A stretch of 39,603 nt of DNA from Parcubacteria group bacterium LiPW_15 (GCA_007375645.1 VMER01000004.1:1-39603), one strand, 5' to 3'; shown: positions 26,418 through 33,752, counted from the stretch's first letter. The notes: a model not told the origin generated them from the sequence alone. Program-made: numbers and translations.

Positions 26418-27041
26418 TTATACCAGTTCTTTATCTTTGTGACTCTTTCGCCATTTTCGAAGCTGTCTTACAAAATAGAAAACCAAGAGAGCCGCAAGAA
26501 TAATGTAAATTATCCGGCTCGTTCCTCCGATCTTGTCCGCAAACGTCTGCCAGTACGGACCCATAAGTTTTCCGGCGATTACATATCCTCCGCTCCAGGT
26601 GACAGCAGAGAGAAAAACCATGGTAAGAAATATCTTTGGCTTGAGCTGCAGGAAACCCGCAGCGATCGAAGCATAACCCCTGAGGTACGGGATAAGGCGC
26701 CCCAAATATATCCCCCACCAATCTTTTTTTGAAATAAAATTGCTCAAGCGCTCGATATGCTCTTTATGGATCGGTATCCAGCGCGGTTTCTTGGCGATGA
26801 TGGTTTTACCGAAGAAATAGAAAACAAAATAAAGCAGGGTAGTGCCGATAAAATCACCGGCCACCGCGGAAAGGAAAACTAGCGGAAAACTTAGGGTTCC
26901 GGTGGAAGCCAAGAAGCCCGAAAACAAAAGTACGAGCTCGTTCGGCACCGGGTTCGGAATGCCTATTTCCTGCAAGAAAACTAGGGAAAAAATAGCCAAA
27001 TATCCATAGGAAGAAATGTAGCCGGCAAGTTCAGGAGGCAT
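26418..27041 (-). CDS. DedA-family membrane protein
   Basis: A 207-residue polytopic protein of the DedA/SNARE-associated (PF09335-type) family. Landmarks are FLQEIGIPNPVPNELVLLF near the start, the re-entrant GDFIGTTLLYFVFYFFGK, and YLGRLIPYLRGYASIAAGF with the conserved arginines. Several DedA proteins recycle undecaprenyl phosphate across the membrane, which would suit a wall and glycan context. The Pro at PNPVPNE replaces a frequently seen acidic residue, so transport activity cannot be assumed. TATAAT (27052-27047) lies 5 nt before the ATG. Confidence 0.85.
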   Translation of the reverse strand: MPPELAGYISSYGYLAIFSLVFLQEIGIPNPVPNELVLLFSGFLASTGTLSFPLVFLSAVAGDFIGTTLLYFVFYFFGKTIIAKKPRWIPIHKEHIERLSNFISKKDWWGIYLGRLIPYLRGYASIAAGFLQLKPKIFLTMVFLSAVTWSGGYVIAGKLMGPYWQTFADKIGGTSRIIYIILAALLVFYFVRQLRKWRKSHKDKELV

Positions 27042-27064
27042 AGCTAATTATAACATCGCCAGCG

Positions 27065-27883
27065 CTAAACCTCGGGTTCGAGTTCCAAGAGTATCGGATC
27101 GTGATCGGAAAGTTCCGGCTTCAAGTGTTGAGGCCCGTATTGAACGGCCCTCATTCCGATCTTTTTAAGATCCTTTACCAAGATATAATCGAACCGTTTG
27201 GGAACTACTGTCCGGTTGATCCAGTTATCCACATAAGGATTTTCCGGACGATAGCTCGGCATCTCATTGCTCGCGTGTCCGTTATGGAACGGATGGCGGA
27301 ATCCCGAGGACTCGAAAAGTATGGAAAAATCCTGCTGGTTTTGAAGAGCGTGCTCGTTAAAATCTCCGGTCAGAATAGTGGGCATATCTTTTTCGCCGGA
27401 CAGAAGACCGAACATCTTGGCCAGCTGGCTCAGGCGTACCGTGCGATCGAAAAACGGGGTTTCTTCGTGAAGGTGGGTGTTTAAAACCCTGATCTCTCCC
27501 GCCGGAGTTTTAAGGATGACTTCCAAAAATCCTTTACGGGCCACTATTTCTCCGAAGGCGGAATTGAATATGCGGCTGTAAGAAACGAAATTGCTCCTGA
27601 TTATCGGGAATTTGGAAAAGACTACCAATCCCCCGCTCATGTCGAAAAGTTTAAAAAAAAGTAAACGCCGGGTCTCCTCGGTATCGCCGGCCATATAATA
27701 ACTATCCGTGAGCGTGTCTTTTAAAAAAAGACGGTTTTTTATATCGAAGGATTCCTGAATACAAATGATGTCCGCATCGGATTTTTTCAGATATTCCGCC
27801 GTTCTCTTGATCCGCTCTTTGCGGTTTTTCACAAAGAATAACGGCAGATCCCAGATATTAAAGCTGATGACTTTAAGTTTCAT
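27065..27883 (-). CDS. Endonuclease/exonuclease/phosphatase-family protein
   Basis: A 272-residue metal-dependent hydrolase of the EEP superfamily. It has ISFNIWDLP at the start, the metal-binding Glu in IICIQESFD (near residue 43), VLNTHLHEE (near 134), ILTGDFNEH (near 167) and the catalytic SDHDPILLELE at the end. This superfamily includes AP endonucleases, sphingomyelinases and inositol phosphatases. With no obvious membrane segment or DNA-repair signature, the substrate is unknown. It ends in TAG. Confidence 0.87.
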   Translation of the reverse strand: MKLKVISFNIWDLPLFFVKNRKERIKRTAEYLKKSDADIICIQESFDIKNRLFLKDTLTDSYYMAGDTEETRRLLFFKLFDMSGGLVVFSKFPIIRSNFVSYSRIFNSAFGEIVARKGFLEVILKTPAGEIRVLNTHLHEETPFFDRTVRLSQLAKMFGLLSGEKDMPTILTGDFNEHALQNQQDFSILFESSGFRHPFHNGHASNEMPSYRPENPYVDNWINRTVVPKRFDYILVKDLKKIGMRAVQYGPQHLKPELSDHDPILLELEPEV

Positions 27884-27926
27884 ATTTTAAGCTCTCCACA
27901 AAGTTTACCGCTTTGCCGATAAAATT

Positions 27927-27965
27927 AAAAAGGCCTCCGGAGCCCTGTTTTCCGGAGGCTTTACT
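27927..27965 (-). terminator. Intrinsic terminator after the small Cys/His protein gene
   Basis: On the minus strand AGCCTCCGG and CCGGAGGCC pair (9 bp) around an 11-nt loop and are followed by TTTTTAATTTT. Confidence 0.85.
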
Positions 27966-27983
27966 GACTCGCAGAACCCCTGC

Positions 27984-28265
27984 CTATTCTCGCCGACCCA
28001 GTCTCTTCCGCCGGATCCTCGCACCGCTTGCTCGATCCAACTTTTTGGGATTGATCTTCGACGGCCTGGGCATAAAAGGCTCGAGGTGTTTGTGCCCGCA
28101 ATCGTAAAGCTTGCTGCAGTTACATCCTCCGCCCACGGAGCTTGACGCCACGTATTCTTGGACGCGCCGCTTGAAATCCTGTTCGTCTTTCTCTTTGCGC
28201 GGCGCAACGACCGACGCCCTGTATGCGTTGAATTTGATACCTCGCAATTTACGCGCTGACGGCAC
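27984..28265 (-). CDS. Small basic protein with Cys/His cluster
   Basis: A 93-residue, strongly basic protein of unknown family. The centre holds a cluster of potential zinc ligands, GGGCNCSKLYDCGHKH. The C-terminus is Lys/Arg-rich (RASGARIRRKRLGRRE), suggesting nucleic-acid binding. I chose the GTG at 28265 because a perfect AAAGGAGG lies 5 nt before it; a longer frame from the ATG at 28283 would bury that site. The gene lies downstream of the 5S gene on the same strand and has its own terminator. A ribosome-associated role is possible, but this is inference. It ends in TAG. Confidence 0.6.
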   Translation of the reverse strand: MPSARKLRGIKFNAYRASVVAPRKEKDEQDFKRRVQEYVASSSVGGGCNCSKLYDCGHKHLEPFMPRPSKINPKKLDRASGARIRRKRLGRRE

Positions 28266-28506
28266 ACGTGCCTCCTTTCTCATCTTTCATAATTGAAATG
28301 CCAGTTCCAAGATTAAACCATCGTCTTAATCAAAACAAGTGCAACAAAAAAGCGGGTCCTTACTGCGCCGAGCGAGGAGCAGAATATATTCCAAGATATT
28401 CTGGCCGAGCGATGTCGGAGGAAAAAGCGCAGCCTTTTGTTTGCCGGGAACCGGCAACTGAGGACTCGATTTACTAAAATATTTAAAACAAAAAATCGGG
28501 TCCTTA
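28266..28506 (-). other. Structured spacer downstream of 5S rRNA
   Basis: No gene is visible in these 241 nt. The minus strand contains T runs after AAGGACCCG at two places (just after 5S, and again at about 28346-28361), a hairpin CAGAATAT/ATATTCTG near 28383-28402, and the downstream arm of an 18-bp inverted repeat that encloses the 5S gene. The two AAGGACCCG-T6 units may be tandem terminators. Confidence 0.5.
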
Positions 28507-28669
28507 GTTGCCGGCACATCCTACTTTCCCGAGGCCCGAAGGCCCAAGTATCATCAGATTTGGACGCTTTCACTTCTCTGTTCGGAATGGGAAGAGGTGG
28601 GACACATCCAAATAAAACACCGGCAACTAAAGACCCGATTCCGGGTCTTTGCTCCGACATCGCTCGGCC
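28403..28669. repeat. Nested inverted repeats enclosing 5S rRNA
   Basis: GGCCGAGCGATGTCGGAG (28403-28420) pairs perfectly with 28652-28669, 18 bp outside the 5S gene. Inside, the 5S ends extend into a leader/trailer stem (CGGGTCTTTAGTTGCCGG with CCGGCAACTAAGGACCCG, one mismatch-type pair). Two rival hairpins use the same arms: AAAGACCCG/CGGGTCTTT upstream (28628-28650), and a second downstream copy of the trailer complement at about 28455-28476. Confidence 0.75.
28507..28627 (-). rRNA. rrf: 5S ribosomal RNA
   Basis: About 120 nt with the helix I ends GTTGCCGG/CCGGCAAC, the conserved loop segment CCCATTCCGAACAGAGAAG and a GGGCCTTCGGGCC hairpin. It lies about 160 nt downstream of the 23S gene on the same strand. 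The mature ends may be a few bases different, because the stem continues into leader and trailer. Confidence 0.95.
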
Positions 28670-28788
28670 GTAGCGCAATTTGTATTTGCGTTACGCTCCT
28701 TCGCTCGTCGTAGTAAGAACTCCGATTTCAGATTTCAGTTTAAAATTTCGAAGTATTTGCGATTAATTAAAGATTACATTTGATCAAA
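28628..28788 (-). other. 23S-5S spacer
   Basis: 160 nt with no tRNA or ORF. It contains the AAAGACCCG/CGGGTCTTT hairpin next to 5S, one arm of the 18-bp repeat, and an AT-rich part near the 23S end. Confidence 0.6.
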
Positions 28789-29082
28789 CCAGCATTGGGA
28801 TGGCTGGCGGCTATTAGTATTCCTTGGCTAAACACATTGCTGTGCTTACACCTAGAACCTATCAACGTCGTAGTCTCCGACGAAGCCATAGCACCTAATC
28901 TTGAGGTTGGTTTCGCGCTTAGATGCTTTCAGCGCTTATCCAGTCCGAACATAGCTACCCGGCATTTCAGTTGGTACCAAAGCCGGTAGACCAGAGGTTC
29001 GTTCATCCCGGTCCTCTCGTACTAGGGACAACTCCTCTCAAGTGCGAACGCCTGCAGCAGATAGAGCCCAACCTGTCTCACG

Positions 29083-29847
29083 CTGTTGAATTAGCCGCTA
29101 GCGACTAGTAAATAGCCACTAGGGTTCATTGTCCATCATTGCTGATGGGATCGGACTATACCATCACCCGAACATTTATGTTTTTGGGTGGTTGACGTGT
29201 TAGCAAGGCTTATGCCTCACTCTGCTCTTTGCATTTTTAGAGCAAGTCTCTACGGGGTCAATACACGTTTCTTTCTTTTTTTGGAATAATTGAGCTCCCG
29301 ATAAGAATCGATAAGCGTAAGCAGAGTCGAAAAATCTTTTTCGTTCTCAACCTTCGCTTTCAGTTCAATTATCTTAAGCATTAGTTCCAATTGTCTTTTC
29401 TTCAAAATGACGAATGGTTTTACCGACTCCAGGAACTTTTTGATGTCATCTATTTTACTGATGGCATATTCCAGGATTCCGTCTTTCCTTTCGCGCATTT
29501 TTCCGCATCCAATAAGTTCGCATACCGCTTCAAAGTTTTCCTTATCTTGGGCGGACTGAAACAACACTACGTACAGAGCGATTTGGAATCCGTACCGATA
29601 GGTAGAATTCGGTTTTGCTCTTACATAAATGCTGCCGTCCCCATCAAGGAAACCGGCGATATATGCTCTTTTATTGGACGATAAAGACTTTGATAACATG
29701 TACGACTTCCCTCGATATTATCCTAACATATGACAGGTTGAATGTCTTGTATTGTTAGGACTTCATCGATATGAGTCAACTTATGCATCCAGTTATTCCT
29801 AACTGGAGCCGCCGTGTGTTCGATGTCATTTCCTCGGGTTCATTTTG
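29083..29847 (-). mobile_element. Group I intron at 23S position 2593 (E. coli numbering)
   Basis: The flanking exons read GGTTCAAACCGT / CGTGAGACAGGTTGG, which is the insertion site of the Chlamydomonas chloroplast LSU intron that encodes I-CreI. The 5' exon ends in U and the intron ends in G, as group I rules require, and GCGG near the intron start can pair with CCGU. Core elements are visible: AATATCGAGGGAAGTC (P-like), GTAGAGACTT (R, P7 5' strand) and GGTATAGTCC (S, P7 3' strand), with GACT/AGTC as P7. The homing endonuclease gene lies before R, in a position compatible with the P6 loop. Its TAG stop is part of the R element. Confidence 0.88.
29250..29699 (-). CDS. LAGLIDADG homing endonuclease, I-CreI type
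   Basis: A 149-residue single-motif LAGLIDADG protein; such proteins act as homodimers. The motif is YIAGFLDGDGSIYV (about residues 13-26) with the metal-binding Asp near 20-22. A beta-rich DNA-contact region follows (FQIALYVVLFQSAQDKENF, close in style to I-CreI), then CELIGCGKMRERKDGILEYAIS and a helical C-terminus. It is expected to cut intron-less 23S alleles at the 2593 site and so spread the intron. Intact length and motif suggest activity. The coding end overlaps the intron catalytic core, which fixes the stop codon position. Confidence 0.93.
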   Translation of the reverse strand: MLSKSLSSNKRAYIAGFLDGDGSIYVRAKPNSTYRYGFQIALYVVLFQSAQDKENFEAVCELIGCGKMRERKDGILEYAISKIDDIKKFLESVKPFVILKKRQLELMLKIIELKAKVENEKDFSTLLTLIDSYRELNYSKKRKKRVLTP

Positions 29848-31280
29848 ACGGTTTGAACCCAGCTCACGTGGCCTTTTAATTGGCGAACAGCCAAACGCTT
29901 GGGAGCTTCTCCACCCCCGCGCTAGGCCGAGCCGACATCGAGGTGCCGAGCATGATCGTCGCTGTGGACGCTCGGATCATACTAGCCTGTTATCCCCGGA
30001 GTAGCTTTTATCCGTTGTCTCCGACCGTTCTATTAAGTGTCGTCGGGTCACTAAGTTCTGCTTTCGCATCTGCTCGACTTGTAGGTCTCGCAGTTAAGCC
30101 GGCTTTTGCCTTTACGCGTCGTGCCCGGTTTCCATCCGGACTAAGCCGACCTTAATAAACTCCTCCGTTACTCTTTAGGAGGAAAACGCCCCATTTAAAC
30201 TACCCGCCAGACACTGTCCCAGTTAGGTTTACCTTTTTGGGCTTCCTAACCGGTTAGCTTTTAAAATTGTGAAGATGGCTGTTTCATTGTCGAGTCCACG
30301 CAAACCGAAATCCACGTATCAACCTCTCACCACTACGCTACGCATCAAAACTCTAAAAGCAATATCAAGCTATAGTAAAGCTTCCGGGGTCTTTTCGTCC
30401 CGCTGCAGGTATCCCGCGTCTTCACGGGAATCGCATTTTCACCGAGCTCATCGTTGAGACAGTTCTCCAGTCGTTACGCCTTTCGTGCGCTTCGGAACTT
30501 ACCCGAAAAGGAATTGCGCTACCTTAGAACGGTTATAGTTACCGCTGACATTGACGAGGGCTTCGGGCGGTACGTAACACACCTTGCGGCATGCCACATC
30601 CACCGTTAACCTTCTCGCATCGGTCAGGCGTCACCCCCTATACATCCTATTGCTAGTTAGCAGGGAGCTGTGTTTTTGGTAAACAGTCGCTAGAGATACT
30701 TTCGCTGCGGCTCCGCTTGCGCGGAGCAGGCCTTATCCCGAAGTTACGGCCGCTTTTTTGCCGAGTTCCTTAACGATGACTCACTCGTTCCCCTTAGGCT
30801 TCTCGCCTCACCCACCAGTGGCGGTTTACGGTACGGAAGCCACACTATCGCTTTACTGGGTTTTTCTCGGAAGGCTCTTCGTTCACGTCCGCCCGGTAAA
30901 AACCGAACGTTCTCCCTCTCTCGGCCGAAGCCTTCAAGCAGGAATGCCAAACCAATAAGGCACGTGAATTTATTTTCTTCGTCCCCCAGATATGATAATG
31001 CGGCTGTGCAGGAATATTAACCTGCTGTCCATCAGCTGCGGCTTTCGCCATTGCCTTAGGGCCGACTAACCCGTGGTTGATTGCCAGTGCCACGGAAACC
31101 TTGGATTTGCGGGGTCTCAATTTCTCATTGGGATTGTGGTTACTCATTCCAACATTCTCTCTTCTTGGCGCTCCACGGGTCCTCGCGGATCCCGCTTCGC
31201 AGCAGCCAAGAATGCTCTCCTACCACTTGCGGACTTGATTGAGGAGGCGAGTTTGGTACTCGCCGGAAACCTGAAAGGCG

Positions 31281-31356
31281 TGGTGTGTCGTAGAGGACTT
31301 GAACCCCCAACTGAGAGATTTAGAGTCTCCCGCTCTACCAATTGAGCTAACGACAC
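31281..31356 (-). tRNA. tRNA with anticodon CUA (amber suppressor type), in helix 45 insertion
   Basis: 76 nt including encoded CCA. The cloverleaf is fully canonical. The acceptor stem GTGTCGT/ACGACAC has 7 pairs, with U8A9, D-loop AATTGGTA with GG, T-loop TTCAAGT and discriminator A. The anticodon arm is GGAGA-CTCTAAA-TCTCT, giving C32, U33, anticodon CUA and A37A38. CUA reads the stop codon UAG. The body resembles bacterial tRNA-Lys (GTCGTTAGCTCA, TTGGTAGAGC), but the charging amino acid is not known. It is the last of the five in transcription order. Confidence 0.85.
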
Positions 31357-31389
31357 ACGCTTCCTTTCGAAAAGAACTGGTCAAAGAAA

Positions 31390-31465
31390 TGGAGCAGGTG
31401 GAAGGATTCGAACCCCCGACCCCCGGCATCCTGTGACGGTGCTCTGCCCACTGAGCTACACCCGC
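31390..31465 (-). tRNA. tRNA-Gly-like gene with abnormal anticodon loop, in helix 45 insertion
   Basis: 76 nt including CCA. Acceptor GCGGGTG/CACCTGC with discriminator U73, D-arm AGTGGGCA, variable loop GGGTC and T-loop TTCGAAT are typical of bacterial tRNA-Gly. The anticodon arm CCGTC-ACAGGAT-GCCGG has a T-C mismatch in the stem, C instead of U at 33, and AGG rather than NCC at 34-36. It may be an inactive relic, or an RNA with another function such as a glycyl donor outside translation. Confidence 0.7.
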
Positions 31466-31485
31466 TCATTTCTTTTCTGAGAATT

Positions 31486-31564
31486 TGGTGGAACTGGGTG
31501 GATTGCAACCACCGACCTCCCGAGACCCTCTCGGGCGCTCTTCTGCTTGCTGAGCTACAGTCCC
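31486..31564 (-). tRNA. Non-canonical tRNA (GGG in loop; C19-G56 swap), in helix 45 insertion
   Basis: 79 nt including CCA. Acceptor GGGACTG/CAGTTCC pairs fully. The anticodon arm CCCGA-GAGGGTC-TCGGG has A at 33 and can close further into a 7-bp stem with a GGG triloop. The D-loop is AGCAAGCAGAA, where the usual GG is replaced by GC. The T-loop is TTGCAAT instead of TTCAAAT or TTCGAAT. Read together, G19-C56 has become C19-G56 by compensatory change, which argues that the L-shape is maintained. Confidence 0.65.
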
Positions 31565-31590
31565 ACTTATTTCTTTTTGAAGAAGATCAA

Positions 31591-31665
31591 TGGTGGGCGG
31601 TAGTCGATTCGAACGACTGACCGGCGGCCTATCGAGCCGCTGCTCTTCCGCTGAGCTACCCGCCC
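31591..31665 (-). tRNA. tRNA-Ile-like gene (GAU at 34-36, C33), in helix 45 insertion
   Basis: 75 nt including CCA. The acceptor is GGGCGGG/ACCGCCC with a G-A mismatch at 7-66. D-loop AGCGGAA (short, with GG) and T-loop TTCGAAT are normal. The anticodon arm GCGGC-TCGATAG-GCCGC has a perfect stem, and GAT at 34-36 with A37. Position 33 is C instead of the near-invariant U. The body and variable loop CGGTC are close to bacterial tRNA-Ile. Confidence 0.7.
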
Positions 31666-31710
31666 ACTCACTTTTCTTCTTATCTTTCACATGTATTGAT
31701 TCCCAAGAAA

Positions 31711-31800
31711 TGGTCGGGTCGGCAGGAATTGAACCCGCGACCCCGTCGGTCCCGAAGCGCTTCGGCTTTGACGTGCTCTGCCAGGCTGAGCTACGACCCG
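31711..31800 (-). tRNA. tRNA-Pro-like gene with a 30-nt anticodon arm, in helix 45 insertion
   Basis: 90 nt including CCA. Acceptor CGGGTCG/CGACCCG with C1-G72 and A73, D-arm AGCCTGGCA, variable loop GGGTC and T-loop TTCAATT match bacterial tRNA-Pro, and TTCGGGA, the loop of tRNA-Pro(CGG), is present. The region between CGTC and GACG is 13 nt too long, however, and contains the palindrome CCGAAGCGCTTCGG, which would fold into its own hairpin. Either a small insertion must be removed, or the gene no longer decodes. It is the first of the five in transcription order. Confidence 0.6.
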
Positions 31801-32611
31801 ACCTTTCTTCCAACATGTGTAGACTGCCCGTTCTTAAGGAGTCATCGGAGTTTTGATGGGCTTGGTTTCACGCGAAGCGTGAACCATCAAAACGAGATAC
31901 AGGCGCAAAATTTCCGCTGGAGAAATTTTGACGCCGGTCCTTAAGAACGGGCAGTCGTGATCCTCAATCAAGTCCGCAAATCCATAGCTTCGGTAGCGCG
32001 CTTAGCCCCGGTACATTTTCGGCGCTCCATACCAATCGAATAGTGAGTTGTTACACACTCTTTAAAGGATGGCTACCTCTAAGCCAACCTCCTATCTGTC
32101 CATGGTACAAAACTGCCTTTTACACTTAGCGCGCATTTAGGGACCTTAGCTTATGGTCTGGGCTGTTCCCCTCACGTACACGGAGCTTAGCCCCCGCGTA
32201 CTGACTACCTGGATTCCATGCACGGTATTCGGAGTTTGATTGGTCGGGCAGTCTTTCGACTATTACCGACCATCCAGTGCTCTACCCCCATGCATTACCG
32301 CCAGGCGCTAGTCCTAAAACTATTTCGGAGAGAACTAGCTATTACCGAAATCGATTAGCTTTTCACTCCTTACCCCAAGTCATCCGAGAGTGTTGCACAA
32401 CTCACCGGTTCGGACCTTCCTCCATCTTTCGACGGAGTTCATCCTGCTCAGGGCAAGCTCTTCCGGCTTCGAGTCTTATGCACGCGACTATCCTAAAAGG
32501 ATTACGCCCTATTCAGACTCGGTTTCCCTATGGATGCTCCCCCTAGGGGGATTATCCGAGCCACGTGCACAAAGTCGTTGGATCATTCTTCAATAGGCAC
32601 ACTATCGTCCG

Positions 32612-32879
32612 CTGCATCCCGAACAAATAAAGCGAGATATTGGTGGATTCGGCTTCTGCCGATTCCGCGACGCTCCGACGAAAGTGTAGTCTCGATGAAA
32701 CTACATTGAGGAGGTGCAACAATGGAATCGGCGAAGTCCGAATCCATACCAGATTATTTTTATTTCTGGCTTCGTTGCGCGTCGCTCATGTATCAGCTTC
32801 TGATACACATCGCTTCTTGCGCCTGGCCAGAAATAAAAATTCTTCTGGCCAATGCTCGTTCTATTTGTTCGGGATGCAG
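32612..32879 (-). other. Helix 25 intervening sequence of 23S rRNA
   Basis: CTGCATCCCGAACAAATA (32612-32629) pairs perfectly with 32862-32879 (18 bp). Within it two long hairpins are nested: one formed by CCAGAA and TTTTTATTTCTGGC with its complement, the other by GGATTCGG/CCGAATCC with GCCGATTCC/GGAATCGGC. About 240 nt exceed the normal helix 25. Helix 25 is, with helix 45, one of the two classical sites of bacterial 23S intervening sequences. No ORF or tRNA lies inside. Confidence 0.8.
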
Positions 32880-32949
32880 TCTAGACTTTAGTTCCTTGTA
32901 GACAAATGGTTTCAGGTTCTATTTCAACGGCCTCACCGGCCTGCTTTTA

Positions 32950-32980
<31 letters not shown>

Positions 32981-33650
32981 ATCATCAAAAGTATTTAGCC
33001 TTGCCTGATAGTACAGGCGAATTCCTTCAAGGCTTTCTTACCTTGAAGTACTCAAGAAAATAAACTAAAAAGTTCATCTGTTTTCGCCTACGGGGCTATC
33101 ACCCACTTTGGCTTCGCTTTCCAGCGAATTCGACTAACAAATGATTTTGTAACTTCTCCTTAGATCTAACCGCTATGCACTAGAGATGCACACAGCGGTT
33201 AAATCCAGTGTCTATTTCTTATGACCCCAAAAATAAATCTTGCGAAAAACTTTTGGTTTAGGCTCTGCCCGTTTCGCTCGCCGCTACTAAGGGTATAAAG
33301 ATTTTTCTTTTTTCCACCAGGTACTGAAATGTTTTACTTCCCTGGGTTCGCTCCTTGGCTTGCGCCAAGATAATTGAGGTTTACTCAATTGGGTTGCCCC
33401 ATTCGGAAATCCCCGGATCATCGGTTGCTACACACCTTCCCGAGGCGTATCGCCGCTACGCTGCGTCCTTCGTCGCCTTTTGATGTCAAGGCATCCACCA
33501 TTCGCCCTTATGCCAGCCATCCCAATGCTGATTTAACTTAAATGCGGACTTAATTTCTATTAAGTCTTACCTTTAATTTACCCAATCACCTTCATAAGGT
33601 GTTGGGGTTCGCATACTTCGATTTTCAAATTTCAGGAATGTATATTCACG

Positions 33651-33676
33651 AAAAAACCGCTGAGAGTCCAGCGGTT
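33651..33676 (-). terminator. Intrinsic terminator in the 23S leader
   Basis: AACCGCTG (33676-33669), loop GACTCT, CAGCGGTT (33662-33655), then T residues. It lies between the promoter candidate at 33753-33780 and the 23S gene, so it either ends a short RNA of about 95 nt or works as an attenuator. Confidence 0.75.
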
Positions 33677-33752
33677 CCAGAGTTCGTCAAAGAGACGGCT
33701 TTAGACCGCAGAGACTATTGGTTTTATCTGAATATTCATTCGTGAGGATAAG

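Larger units (their letters stand above)
31227..31979 (-). other. Helix 45 intervening sequence carrying a tRNA array
   Basis: TTGCGGACTTGATTGAGGA (31227-31245) pairs perfectly with 31961-31979, a 19-bp stem replacing the short tip of 23S helix 45. The exon on either side is normal domain II (ACCGAAGCTATGG; GGTAGGAGAGC). Inside lies a second 19-bp stem (31822-31840 with 31938-31956) closing two smaller hairpins, then five tRNA-type genes on the rRNA strand, and a GGCGAGT/ACTCGCC hairpin at 31246-31264. Helix 45 is a classical site of RNase III-excised intervening sequences (for example in Salmonella). Excision would release the tRNAs and leave a two-piece 23S. Confidence 0.85.

Noticed and set aside
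27905..28267. Alternative frame in place of the small Cys/His protein
   Set aside because: It overlaps the intrinsic terminator at 27927-27965 and lacks a ribosome site; the other frame has a perfect AAAGGAGG at the right distance.
31466..31816. Long minus-strand frame across the tRNA array that could be called a protein
   Set aside because: It runs through several tRNA genes and has the composition of translated tRNA (repeated VAQQAEERP- and SSTKF-like pieces). The tRNA explanation is sufficient.
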